NCBI RefSeq assembly: GCF_001718315.1
Contig: NZ_CP013364.1
Location: 806,001 to 870,000, forward strand
Reading direction: 5' to 3'
Origin: Burkholderia diffusa
Lineage (GTDB): Bacteria; Pseudomonadota; Gammaproteobacteria; Burkholderiales; Burkholderiaceae
DNA length: 64,000 bases
The notes below the pieces were generated by a model. The model made no database searches and was not told the DNA's origin. It saw only the letters and a list, made by a program, of their open reading frames with translations. Below, one piece after another: positions 23,883 to 32,257 of the stretch. The stretch's first letter is position 1; each line of letters begins with the position of its first letter. Made by a program: the position numbers and the translations under genes.

Positions 23883-26573
23883 ATGGGCGCGAGCGACATA
23901 ATCGGTGTAATGGCCGGTGGATTATCTCAGCAGGACCGTCTTCTAAAACTGGACACGCCGGCAGGCCAGAATGTCCTGCTGCCGCATCGCGTGACTGGAC
24001 GTTCAAGGATCGGTCGCGACTATCTCTTCCTGCTCGATTGCGTTTCCACGTCCAGCGACGTTCAACTCAAAACGCTGATTTCCCAAACGGTGACCCTCTG
24101 GATTCAGCAGGCCGATGGTTCCTACCGCCCGCATCACGGCTACGTGCACATGGCCCGCCGGCTGGGAGCGGACGGCGGTCTCACCAGCTATCAGCTCGGT
24201 TTTTCCTCGTGGATGCACTTTCTGAAGTTCCGTCGCGACCAACGGCATTGGCAGGACAAGACCGCGGAAGAAATCATTGCAGACGTATTCAATGAGCATC
24301 CGCAGGCGAAGGGCATGTACCGCTTTGCGCTCTCGAAGCCGTTGCCATCCCGTTCCTATTGTCGGCAGGACGAGGCCGATTGGAACTTCGTGCACCGGCT
24401 CCTGGAGTCGGAAGGTCTGTACGGGGTCTGGCAACAGCCCGCCGATGGTAAATCGCATACGCTGGTGATCACCGATCGCCTCGACACGCTCGAACCGCTG
24501 TCGCCGGCCACCGTTGAGTTCTATCGTGCGGGCATCCATAGCGAGGCTGACGCACTGACCCACTGGGCGGGGACCCGGACACTGCAATCCGTGTTGTTGT
24601 CGACGCGCACCTTCGACTACAAGAGTCCTTCGACGCCCTTCAATCCGAAGGCGACATCGGTGCCGACGATGGCGAACCAGGGCGCGTTGCCCGCGCAAGC
24701 GGAAGTCTATGAGTACACCGGTGGCTATACGTATCCGGAGCAGGATCGAGGCGACCATCTGTCGAAGATCCGGATGGAGGAGTGGGAGTCGCAGGCCAAG
24801 CGCTTTCATGGCATCGGTGGCCTGCGTGCCGTGGATGCGGGTCGGCGCTTCACGCTGACCGGACATCCGGAGCACGATCAGGACGCGGCGAGCCAGAACG
24901 AATTCGCGAGCATCGAGGTGGAGTGGACCATCGAGAACAACCTGCCGCTCTCCGGACATGAAACGAGCTTCCCCCACAGTCTGAGTCATGCGCTGGAGCA
25001 GGCACGTGCCCACGATCCTGCCCAGATGTTCGGGGTGAGTCATGCTGACGGATCGACGGGGTTTTACCGGATCGCCATCGAGGCGCAGCGCACGATCGTG
25101 CCGTACCGCAGTCCGTTCGACCATCGCAAGCCCGAGGCGAAGCTGGAATCGGCGATCGTGGCAGGTCCGAAAGGCCAGGAATGCTATACCGATGAACTGA
25201 ATCGCGTGAAGGTGCTATTCATCTGGGATCGGCACAACGAAGGCGATGAGCGCGCGTCGTGCTGGGTACGGGTCGCGCAGTCCGACACCGGCGAGGGCTA
25301 TGGCAGCGTGCACATGCCGCGCGCAGGAGAGGAGCTCCTGATCGGCCATATCGGCAACGATATCGACCGCCCGATCGCGCTGCATCGCGTCTACAACGGC
25401 GCCACGAAACCGCAGTGGCATTCGAATGGCCTGCTATCCGGCTATCAGTCCCGGGAGTATGGCGGCGGTGGCGGCTACAACCAGCAGGTCATGGACGATT
25501 CGACCGGCCAGCCGCGGATGCGAGTGATGAGTAGCCACGGCATGAGCGGCCTGCATCTCGGTTACCAGATCGTCCAGAACGGCAATACCCGGGGCGCTTA
25601 TGTGGGTAGTGGCTTCACGCTACGTACCGACAACGCCGGCGCGGTTCATGCGGGCGAGGGGCTGTACTTCAGCACCCATTCCACCAGCGTCGACGGGCAG
25701 CCGCTCGATACCAGTCAGCCACGCGAGATTCTGGCGCGCGCCGATCTGCTGGTCGAGTCGCTGTCCTCCGCCAGTGCGACGGCCAGGGGTGAGGATCTGA
25801 AGCCCGGACGCGAGGCCCTCGCCGCGTTCGCGAAGGCGACCCAGCACAGCAAGGCAGGCGTTTCCAACGGCGGCAGTACGGCCGGCGGCGGGACCGGCAA
25901 TGCGAACGCTTTCGCGAAGCCTGTCATGCTCGGTTCGAGCCAGGAAAGCATGGGCCTGACCACGCGCGCGTCGGCGCAGCTGGTGGCCGACGAGCACCTC
26001 AATCTGGTGAGCGGCAAGGACACCTACTGGGCGGTCGGTAAATCGCTGGTGGCGGGCGTCGCGGAAAAAATCAGTATCTTCGTCCAGCGCGCTGGCATGA
26101 AGCTGATCGCCGGAAAAGGCGCGGTCGACATCCAGGCCCTCAGCGACCAGCTGCGCCTGCTTTCCGAATTCGCTATGACGCTGAAGAGCAACAACGGCAG
26201 CATCGTGATCGACGCCAAGACCGAACTGATGCTCAAGTGCGGTGGCTCGTACATCCGGATTACCGCCGATGGCATCGAGGACGGCACCCGCGGTGCGCGT
26301 ACCGTCAAGTCGGCAGCGTTCAGCCGGCAGGGACCCAGTTCGGTGGCCGAGCATATGAACAGCCTCCCGAAGCCGGCGTTCAACGACAAGTACGTACTGC
26401 GTGATCGCATCACGGGCGATCCGCTCAAGAACCATCCCTACGAGATCGTTCGTGGCGATGGCACCCGCCTGAGCGGCATCACCGACGAGCTGGGCCATAC
26501 GACCGAGCAGAAGAACAACGACATCGAAACCGTGATGATCCGTGCGTTGCGACCCAGCGCCAACAAGGCGTAG
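23883..26573 (+). CDS. vgrG: Type VI secretion spike protein VgrG with C-terminal extension
   Basis: 896-residue T6SS tip protein. Residues about 15-520 form the gp27/gp5-like VgrG core (SYCRQDEADWNFVHRLLESEG, ELNRVKVLFIWDRHNEGDE, VRVAQSDTGEGYGSVHMPRAGEELLI, each partial). Then come the DUF2345 region (around 660-790, GMKLIAGKGAVDIQALSD) and a C-terminal module from about residue 830 (KPAFNDKYVLRDRITGDPL ... HPYEIVRGDGTR). That last module resembles the transthyretin-like extensions that load lipase effectors in other VgrGs. The ATG follows GAGAGGCGGT. It heads a cluster with lipase, immunity and PAAR genes. Confidence 0.92.
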   Translation: MGASDIIGVMAGGLSQQDRLLKLDTPAGQNVLLPHRVTGRSRIGRDYLFLLDCVSTSSDVQLKTLISQTVTLWIQQADGSYRPHHGYVHMARRLGADGGLTSYQLGFSSWMHFLKFRRDQRHWQDKTAEEIIADVFNEHPQAKGMYRFALSKPLPSRSYCRQDEADWNFVHRLLESEGLYGVWQQPADGKSHTLVITDRLDTLEPLSPATVEFYRAGIHSEADALTHWAGTRTLQSVLLSTRTFDYKSPSTPFNPKATSVPTMANQGALPAQAEVYEYTGGYTYPEQDRGDHLSKIRMEEWESQAKRFHGIGGLRAVDAGRRFTLTGHPEHDQDAASQNEFASIEVEWTIENNLPLSGHETSFPHSLSHALEQARAHDPAQMFGVSHADGSTGFYRIAIEAQRTIVPYRSPFDHRKPEAKLESAIVAGPKGQECYTDELNRVKVLFIWDRHNEGDERASCWVRVAQSDTGEGYGSVHMPRAGEELLIGHIGNDIDRPIALHRVYNGATKPQWHSNGLLSGYQSREYGGGGGYNQQVMDDSTGQPRMRVMSSHGMSGLHLGYQIVQNGNTRGAYVGSGFTLRTDNAGAVHAGEGLYFSTHSTSVDGQPLDTSQPREILARADLLVESLSSASATARGEDLKPGREALAAFAKATQHSKAGVSNGGSTAGGGTGNANAFAKPVMLGSSQESMGLTTRASAQLVADEHLNLVSGKDTYWAVGKSLVAGVAEKISIFVQRAGMKLIAGKGAVDIQALSDQLRLLSEFAMTLKSNNGSIVIDAKTELMLKCGGSYIRITADGIEDGTRGARTVKSAAFSRQGPSSVAEHMNSLPKPAFNDKYVLRDRITGDPLKNHPYEIVRGDGTRLSGITDELGHTTEQKNNDIETVMIRALRPSANKA

Positions 26574-27017
26574 GCGGTTTCACAGAACCACGATGAGGGA
26601 ACATCCATGAACGAAAATCAGCCTGACCGGGCCGGTGCGCCGGGCCAAGGCCCCGGTGATGACGAGGCCGCACGGGACGTCGTCCATGCGGCAAAGCCGG
26701 CCTTCAACGACCGGTACCTGCTGCGCGATCGCGTCACCGGCAATCCGCTCACACATCATCCGTACGAGATCGTTCGTGGCGACGGCACGCGCGTGAGCGG
26801 CGTCACCAACGCGCTGGGCTACACGAGCGTGCAGGCGAGCGACGACGATGGTGAAACCGTGATGGTCCGTGCGCTGCGATCGGGCAAGCACCCGGCCTAG
26901 GCGCCTTCACGGAACCTCTTTAAGCGAGCATCCATGAGTGAAAATCAACCGGACCGCCCGGACGCACCGGGCCCGGGTTCCGGCGACGACGAGTCCGAAC
27001 AGCAAGTCGTTCGCCTG
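26370..27017 (+). repeat. 324-bp tandem duplication spanning vgrG end, spacer and lipase leader
   Basis: Copy 1 (about 26370-26693) and copy 2 (about 26694-27017) each hold, in order, the KPAFND...RALR module, a TAGGCG stop/spacer, a ~34-nt spacer with TTCAC-GGAACC-like text, and an ATG opening (M)(N/S)ENQPDR..APG.G.GDDE. The copies have diverged but stay collinear apart from about 3 nt. The outcome is a small chimeric gene between vgrG and the lipase gene. Confidence 0.75.
26607..26900 (+). CDS. Small chimeric protein: lipase-type leader fused to VgrG C-terminal module
   Basis: 97 residues. Positions 1-20 (MNENQPDRAGAPGQGPGDDE) match the leader of the downstream lipase. Positions about 30-93 (KPAFNDRYLLRDRVTGNPL ... 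HPYEIVRGDGTRVSG) match the VgrG C-terminal module at roughly two-thirds identity by eye. It is intact, has a GAGGGAACATCC leader and is collinear with vgrG. It may act as a soluble adaptor or decoy that binds the lipase or spike, or be a by-product of duplication that has stayed open. Divergence without stop codons argues for some selection. Confidence 0.7.
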   Translation: MNENQPDRAGAPGQGPGDDEAARDVVHAAKPAFNDRYLLRDRVTGNPLTHHPYEIVRGDGTRVSGVTNALGYTSVQASDDDGETVMVRALRSGKHPA

Positions 27018-28880
27018 GGATCGCACACCGACGAGAGCGGCGACTCGTATGCCCACGCCACCTTGACGCCGGCCGACGATACCCGCGCCAAGGAGACATT
27101 GCACGATTTGCGTCCCATCATCCCGGTGATCTTTATCCCCGGCGTCATGGGTTCGCCCGTGGTGGCCAGGGAGAGCGGCGAGGAGGTCTTCTCCGCGCCG
27201 AACCTGGACACGCTCGGTGCGAAGCTTGGCGGATTGCTGTCGGTCCTTTTTGGCTGGTTTCAAAGCGCATCGACGCGCGAGACCCGTTTCGATCCGCTCA
27301 ACGTTTCGGCCACGCCGCTGGGACCCGTCAATGTGGGCGATGGCAAGACGATCACAGAGAAGGAGGCGCGTCGGCGCGGCTGGGGCTCGGTGTATCGGAC
27401 CGGCTATCAACCCGTGCTGCTGTGGCTCGAGCAACAGCTGAACAACCCCAAGCTGTGCGGCACGCTGCACGGAGCTTGGTGCGAGCCCGATCCCCAGGGC
27501 GAGACGTGGACACTACATCCAGTGCTTGGCACGGCGCCCACACAATACGGTGCATACGGGAAAGGCGAGGCGATTACCGAGAATTCCCCGGAGTTCGAGC
27601 GTTTCATCAAGTTCCGCTATCGCGTCTACGCGATCGGCTACAACTGGCTGCAGTCGAACGACGATTCGGGGCGCGACATCGTCAGCGGTCTGGACTGTCC
27701 CGACCCGCAGACCAAGAAGAAGACGCGGCTGATGGGGATTACCGAAATCTGCAAGGAGAACGATACGGGCAAGGCCATCATCCTGACCCATTCGATGGGT
27801 GGCCTGGTGGCTCGCTTCGCCGTCGTGAACCATCACGCGGAAGACTTGATTCACGGGGTCTTTCACGGTGCGCAACCGGCCACCGGGGCGCCGCTGGCGG
27901 CCAAGCGTTACAAGACGGGCGGCGGTCCCGAAGGGGGCCTGAACGGGTTCATTAACGGCAGCCTGCTCGGGCGCGACGCGGACGAGTTCGTCGCGGTGAT
28001 GGCGAATGCGCCGGGGCCGATGGAGCTGACGCCGATGCCGGACTATCATAACGGCGCGGCATGGTGGATTTTCGCTCGACCTGACGGAACAGTGCTGATG
28101 CAGTTCCCGGAGAATGGTGACGCCTACAACGAGCTGTATCTCAATGCCAACTGGTACGGTTTGTTGCCGCAGGAAGACCAACTTGATCCGGCCGGTCTGG
28201 TGAAAAAGCGGCTGGGCAAGGACGCGACTGGCGCCCATGTCCTGATCGACCATTATCAGGCCACGTTGAAGCAGACGGTCATCCGGCAGAGCCAGTTGAA
28301 GAACCAGTACCATGGCAAGACGTATGTGGCGTATGGCAATGGGGGATTGGATACACGATCGCCCGCGTCCGGCACGGCGACCGAGGCCACCAGCAAGGAC
28401 AAGCCCACCGTCGAACAGGGCGAACCGACGAAGAACCTGTTGGCTTGGGGCAATGCAATCTGGACGGGCGACGTGCCGGCCGATGTGCAGCCTGCCGAGC
28501 TCCGCGCCGCCAAGCTGCTGCACGATTCGGGCAAGGGCGAACTCCGCGTGCTGCTACAGCAACGCAACCTGAGTGTCACGTTCACGATGCAGAAGACCAA
28601 CAAGGTCCCCGACGTGAGCGCCACGACGGACTGGGATCGCGTGGCGGACAAGACCGGCATCATTCGCGGAGATGGCACCGTGCCGGCGTGGTCGGCGGAC
28701 GCGCAGGCGCGTGGCCTGAAGCTGGATGTGCCGGGCGATCCGGCCAAGGGCGTGCAGATGGCGTTTGTGCAGGCCGGATATGAGCACATGAAGAGTTACG
28801 CGCACCCCTGGACACGCTGGGCGCTTCTCTACAGCGTGGTGCAGATCGTGAAGGATATCGATGTGCCGGGAGGGGCGTGA
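26934..28880 (+). CDS. T6SS-associated lipase effector, LCAT/PGAP1-like alpha/beta hydrolase
   Basis: 648-residue putative phospholipase effector delivered by the adjacent VgrG. Residues 1-55 are a charged, flexible leader shared with the preceding small gene. The hydrolase domain starts IPVIFIPGVMGSPVV (oxyanion region), with nucleophile Ser287 in ILTHSMGGLVARF. The segment GDGTVPAWSA is the LCAT-type acid motif, and YEHMKSYAHPW offers the catalytic His. No signal peptide is present, as expected for T6SS cargo. The downstream gene encodes a Tli4-type exported immunity protein overlapping its stop codon, which strongly supports the effector role. The Tle subfamily was not fixed. Confidence 0.82.
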   Translation: MSENQPDRPDAPGPGSGDDESEQQVVRLGSHTDESGDSYAHATLTPADDTRAKETLHDLRPIIPVIFIPGVMGSPVVARESGEEVFSAPNLDTLGAKLGGLLSVLFGWFQSASTRETRFDPLNVSATPLGPVNVGDGKTITEKEARRRGWGSVYRTGYQPVLLWLEQQLNNPKLCGTLHGAWCEPDPQGETWTLHPVLGTAPTQYGAYGKGEAITENSPEFERFIKFRYRVYAIGYNWLQSNDDSGRDIVSGLDCPDPQTKKKTRLMGITEICKENDTGKAIILTHSMGGLVARFAVVNHHAEDLIHGVFHGAQPATGAPLAAKRYKTGGGPEGGLNGFINGSLLGRDADEFVAVMANAPGPMELTPMPDYHNGAAWWIFARPDGTVLMQFPENGDAYNELYLNANWYGLLPQEDQLDPAGLVKKRLGKDATGAHVLIDHYQATLKQTVIRQSQLKNQYHGKTYVAYGNGGLDTRSPASGTATEATSKDKPTVEQGEPTKNLLAWGNAIWTGDVPADVQPAELRAAKLLHDSGKGELRVLLQQRNLSVTFTMQKTNKVPDVSATTDWDRVADKTGIIRGDGTVPAWSADAQARGLKLDVPGDPAKGVQMAFVQAGYEHMKSYAHPWTRWALLYSVVQIVKDIDVPGGA

Positions 28881-29917
28881 TGGCACGTTTCATTCGCACA
28901 CTCTTTTTGCTGGCGGGTCTGTGTGCCTGCTCTCTAGCGTTTTCCGTGGAACCGACGATGAACAATCCTTTGCTGTCCAAAGCACGTCCGTGGTGCATCG
29001 GCCGACTTGTGTTCGACCGGCCCGTATCGAGCGAGATCTCAAATGAGAATTACAAGTACCGCGGGGAAAAGCTCGTCACGACCCATAATGTGCCGGTGGA
29101 GACCTACGACGCCAAGGTCGCGGCGCGGGAGAAGGAACTGCGCACGAAGCAGCGCGTGAATCCCGTCAATCTGGAGGAAAAGACGGGGCATGCGTGGCTG
29201 GAGAAGGCGTTTTCTCCAGTGCCGCACTCGCGGGTTTTCATCTTCAACAATGCGGTGGCAAAGGCGGCGGCCTTACCGTTCGATACCGAAGGTTATCTGT
29301 TCGCGAACCGTACGCTCGTCCATACGACGGGCATGATCGGCGCGGATGTCCTGGAGCGGGCCGAGAGCATCTATAACGACACGTATCGCCGCATCAAGGT
29401 GCGCGATAACTGGAGCGTGCCGACCGAATCGGGCTTCTGCTTTGATGGCGGCATCGTCACCGGTTCGTCGACCTACACGGAAGAGGTCAGCCAGTCGTTC
29501 GCGTTGATGCCGGGCCGGCCAGCGCTGCTGGTGATCAAGTTGCGCGACGCGGTGGATGGGGATCAGGCCCAGCCGCTGACCAGCAGCCTGTCCGCGTTGC
29601 GCGCGAAACTCGATCGCATGCCCGGCAGCTATCGTATCCTGCGGCAGGGCAAGCGCACGGTGGCTGGCATGGACGCCGAGGAAGTGCTGTTTGCGCTGAA
29701 AGACGGCGATGTCACGGTGTATCGCTTCTACCTGCTCGCGCCGGGGAATCCCGCGACGGTGGCGCAGCCGCATACCTCGGTCGAATTGCTGCTGGGCGCG
29801 CCGGCGCGTGATGACCTGCCGCCGGACCAGGCCACCTCGCCGGTCGACGAAGCGGGGGCACTGCAGACGTGGGACACGCTGGTGAACAGCCTGCGCGCGC
29901 GACCAGGTGCGGCCTGA
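28880..29917 (+). CDS. Tli4-type T6SS immunity protein, predicted lipoprotein
   Basis: 345-residue periplasmic protein protecting against the upstream lipase. The N-terminus MARFIRTLFLLAGLCACSLAF is a signal sequence with a possible lipobox (LCAC), so membrane anchoring is likely. The body resembles the two-domain Tli4 immunity family: CIGRLVFDRP at the start, and later GFCFDGGIVTG and TVAGMDAEEVLF with the repeated G.....EV pattern. The ATG overlaps the lipase stop (TGATG), so effector and immunity are translationally coupled. An upstream GTG in frame adds one residue only. Confidence 0.78.
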   Translation: MARFIRTLFLLAGLCACSLAFSVEPTMNNPLLSKARPWCIGRLVFDRPVSSEISNENYKYRGEKLVTTHNVPVETYDAKVAAREKELRTKQRVNPVNLEEKTGHAWLEKAFSPVPHSRVFIFNNAVAKAAALPFDTEGYLFANRTLVHTTGMIGADVLERAESIYNDTYRRIKVRDNWSVPTESGFCFDGGIVTGSSTYTEEVSQSFALMPGRPALLVIKLRDAVDGDQAQPLTSSLSALRAKLDRMPGSYRILRQGKRTVAGMDAEEVLFALKDGDVTVYRFYLLAPGNPATVAQPHTSVELLLGAPARDDLPPDQATSPVDEAGALQTWDTLVNSLRARPGAA

Positions 29918-29929
29918 GCGGGGTGAACG

Positions 29930-30217
29930 ATGCGCCGCTACGATATTGTGAAAGGCGACCTGACGACGGTCGGCGGGGTCGTGCAGGGCGGCGACGCGCA
30001 CGACCTGATCGGTGGCCGCGAGCAGGCGTACGAGACTGATCCGGTCTGGTGTCCCGTCTGCAAGACCATGGGACATATCCAGTGCGATGGGTCGCGCGTT
30101 TCCACGACGGGTCCCGACGGACGGCAAGCGGCACTGAGCGATGATCTGTGTGTCTGCCGGTGCACGCCGCCGCCGCGCCTGGTGCCGTCGCAGCAAACGT
30201 CCTATGTGGATGTGTAG
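29930..30217 (+). CDS. PAAR-domain spike-tip protein
   Basis: 95-residue protein with the PAAR pattern: MRRYDIVKGDLTTVGGVVQGG, then VWCPVCKTMGHIQCDGSR, DGRQAALSDDLCVCRC, and PPPRLVPSQ (parts shown). PAAR proteins cap the VgrG trimer and sharpen the T6SS spike. The Cys/His set (CPVC, CDG, CVCRC) can bind the single metal ion of the tip. It follows the immunity gene after 12 nt, completing a vgrG-effector-immunity-PAAR cassette. Confidence 0.85.
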   Translation: MRRYDIVKGDLTTVGGVVQGGDAHDLIGGREQAYETDPVWCPVCKTMGHIQCDGSRVSTTGPDGRQAALSDDLCVCRCTPPPRLVPSQQTSYVDV

Positions 30218-30277
30218 CCCCGCGGTGGTTGGCCGACGCCGAGGGTCGGTGCGGTTCTTTTCAGAGAGGATCACGGA

Positions 30278-30388
30278 ATGATCAGGACGTGGATGGGGAT
30301 GATTTTACTGCTGGCGAGTGTCGTGGCCCTGTCGGGCTGCCAGTCGCTGTGGGATTGCATGCAGGCACTGGGCGGCGGTTGTCATTGA
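30278..30388 (+). CDS. 36-residue small lipoprotein
   Basis: A very short gene just after paar. It begins MIRTWMGMILLLASVVALSG with lipobox LSGC; the mature peptide CQSLWDCMQALGGGCH has 16 residues. AGAGAGGATCACGGA supplies a Shine-Dalgarno 8-14 nt before the ATG. The signal sequence, lipobox and RBS together make it a real gene despite its size. It may belong to the immunity side of the T6SS cassette; this is inference from position. Confidence 0.65.
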   Translation: MIRTWMGMILLLASVVALSGCQSLWDCMQALGGGCH

Positions 30389-30669
30389 GGTCGCGCCGGC
30401 CCCTGTGGATCGGCGGGACGCCTAGAGATACTTTTTGAAGCTGCCGGCGGTGATATCCATGGCGAGCCCGAGTAAGGCCGCGGCCGGCAGCAACACCAGC
30501 AAGGGACTGAGACTGATCGGCAGAGCGAGATAGGTAGCTCCCCGGCCAGTTTGAGACGTTCGACGTCGTCCCCTGAATCGATGACAATGACGCCTGTTCG
30601 GCAACTCACATCATCGCCGGATTGACATAAGAGCGAACGAATCTCCCCGATCATAGTCCTGCATAAAGC
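30389..30669. other. Spacer with a minus-strand hydrophobic frame, no assured gene
   Basis: The minus strand 30422-30604 encodes a 60-codon frame ending in a hydrophobic stretch (LPISLSPLLVLLPAAALLGL then AMDITAGSFKKYL). The part before it is Arg-rich and not gene-like. This may be the 3' remnant of a small membrane or lipoprotein gene. Confidence 0.3.
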
Positions 30670-31050
30670 ATGTTGAATCACGCTTCCGTGATGACTGTTC
30701 GCGTCGTCTTCACCTTGTGTGCGAGCCTCGCCACAACGTACTCGCTGGCTGAAGTGGACTGCGCGAAACTCGGCAAGTCCACCGGAGGCCCTGACGACAA
30801 TTTCAGGCCGCCGGTTATGGCAACGGTAATCGGGACTGGACGCGCCTATTTCCATTCTGCGCCCGAGTCAAAGTGCATAAACAAGCGCCTGTTCATCATT
30901 CCGGGCGACAACGTGACGGTCTACAAGCCATACAAGAACTGGTACCAGGTCATGTATGTCAACAACAAAACTGGCGAGGATTTCGAGGGCTGGATCGAGG
31001 ATCGGCACCTGCGGCTCGGAGGTACGGTGGGCGGCGACGGCGATCAATGA
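30670..31050 (+). CDS. Exported SH3-like small protein
   Basis: 126 residues; a signal peptide is clearest if translation starts at the second ATG, 30691 (MTVRVVFTLCASLATTYSLA then EVDCAK). The remainder GTGRAYFHSAPESKC ... NVTVYKPYKNWYQVMYVN ... GEDFEGWIEDRHLRL is the typical SH3b pattern (beta strands with Y/W and the GW.....L end). Periplasmic location is likely. Standing after a T6SS cassette, it could be an orphan immunity protein; no partner toxin is visible. Confidence 0.6.
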   Translation: MLNHASVMTVRVVFTLCASLATTYSLAEVDCAKLGKSTGGPDDNFRPPVMATVIGTGRAYFHSAPESKCINKRLFIIPGDNVTVYKPYKNWYQVMYVNNKTGEDFEGWIEDRHLRLGGTVGGDGDQ

Positions 31051-31175
31051 TCGAGTCTCTAAATCTCGCGATTCGCATGAGTCGAGATACGGCCAGAAGC
31101 GGTCGACCGACAACGACGTCTGGATCGACGACAATTTGATGTCGCTCTCTTGTAGAAGCTTTTAGGAACCACTAC

Positions 31176-31517
31176 GTGAGTCGCCCAATCCGACCGCCTG
31201 ACTTGCTGGTGATGTTCATGCTGACCGCGCTTACACACGAGGGCACGGTAAAGCACGTCCGGACTGGCTATCGTCCGATCTACAAAATCCGGCCGGACTA
31301 TTGGTCGTCAGCCCATCACGAGTTCGCGGAGGGACGCAGCGTGGTGACATGTGAGCAGTGCTTGGCCGAGGTCTGGCTTGTTACACCAGAGGCCTATCCA
31401 CATACGCTTTGGACCGGTCGTATACTGGACGTTGCCGAGGGGGCACGACTCATCGGTCGGGCCGAGATCATACAGGTGTTAAACCCGTTGCTTGTGATGG
31501 ATAGCAGCGCGTCGTAA
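31176..31517 (+). CDS. Stand-alone EF-Tu domain III-like protein
   Basis: 113 residues from a GTG start with AGGA upstream. The layout DLLVMFMLTALTHEG, then HVRTGYRPIYKI, a middle region, and ILDVAEGARLIGRAEIIQVLN follows the beta-barrel domain III of elongation factor Tu (compare the pattern EGGR-x-G-YRP and REGGRTVGAG-VV). There is no G domain, so it cannot be a translation factor. Such orphan domains are found in contact-dependent competition loci, but the role here is unknown. Confidence 0.55.
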   Translation: MSRPIRPPDLLVMFMLTALTHEGTVKHVRTGYRPIYKIRPDYWSSAHHEFAEGRSVVTCEQCLAEVWLVTPEAYPHTLWTGRILDVAEGARLIGRAEIIQVLNPLLVMDSSAS

Positions 31518-31667
31518 CGATCTCGCGCCAGCCTTAGACCTTAAATGCATGGCCGTATCGTTTGGCACGAGCCTGTTTGCGGCTAGAAGCGGTCGTTGGA
31601 AATTTGTCACAAATGGCGTTCTTCACTGCATGTGTTTCACATCACATTTGGTCTTTTGAAGGCAGAC

Positions 31668-31889
31668 ATGGATGCACTAGCCAAGGCACTGGTACTCGCC
31701 ATTAGGTACATCGATCAGCGGAGCAACTTGCACACTGAGGACGAAGACGTGAACGCACTTGAGGAGATCGCATCTGCACTTGCACTTGCAGTCGCATCGA
31801 CAGCAGAGCGCAATGCCTTTGCTAGGGTCGCAACGTCGCTTGGCTTCCCTGACCTAGCCGAGCAGTTCGGCCTAGATTCACTGCAATGA
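31668..31889 (+). CDS. Small acidic helical protein, unknown
   Basis: 73 residues starting MDALAKALVLAIRYIDQRSN. It is acidic, mostly alpha-helical (EIASALALAVASTAERNAF) and has no signal peptide or cysteine. The start at 31668 was preferred to the longer frame because the upstream 24 codons look non-coding. No family was recognised. It lies at the edge of the T6SS island. Confidence 0.45.
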   Translation: MDALAKALVLAIRYIDQRSNLHTEDEDVNALEEIASALALAVASTAERNAFARVATSLGFPDLAEQFGLDSLQ

Positions 31890-32257
31890 ATGCCTTTCAA
31901 AATACTAAGAGCTCCTTTGGGCCCACGTTGAGGCTGCGTGGTTCAGTCCAGCATTAGACAACGTCTCTCGGTGACCAGCGTCCACTTTTGAGAATTCCCA
32001 CTGATCGCTTCGGGTCGGTAACGGCCCGTCCACAAAAGCGCGGGCGTAAGTTTTAGCGTGGCTTTGTGTGCCGGGTCCTGTCAGATAATGCGCAGGTATG
32101 AGCGCCGCCGCGAGTCGGGTCGCCGCATTAGTACCCGTCCAGCGACATCTCGAGCATTGTCCTCGGGAGAGGAGCGCAATCTGAGGAAACCTTAGGCGCG
32201 ATAACAGGCAGAGCGTTTATATAACTTTAAATCCGTTTTTTAAGATATCGCAATCCT
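31890..32257. other. Intergenic stretch, nothing recognised
   Basis: About 370 bp with no open frame of gene-like composition on either strand. Base composition falls towards AT near 32210-32240, at the end of the convergent DUF3592 gene. Confidence 0.4.
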
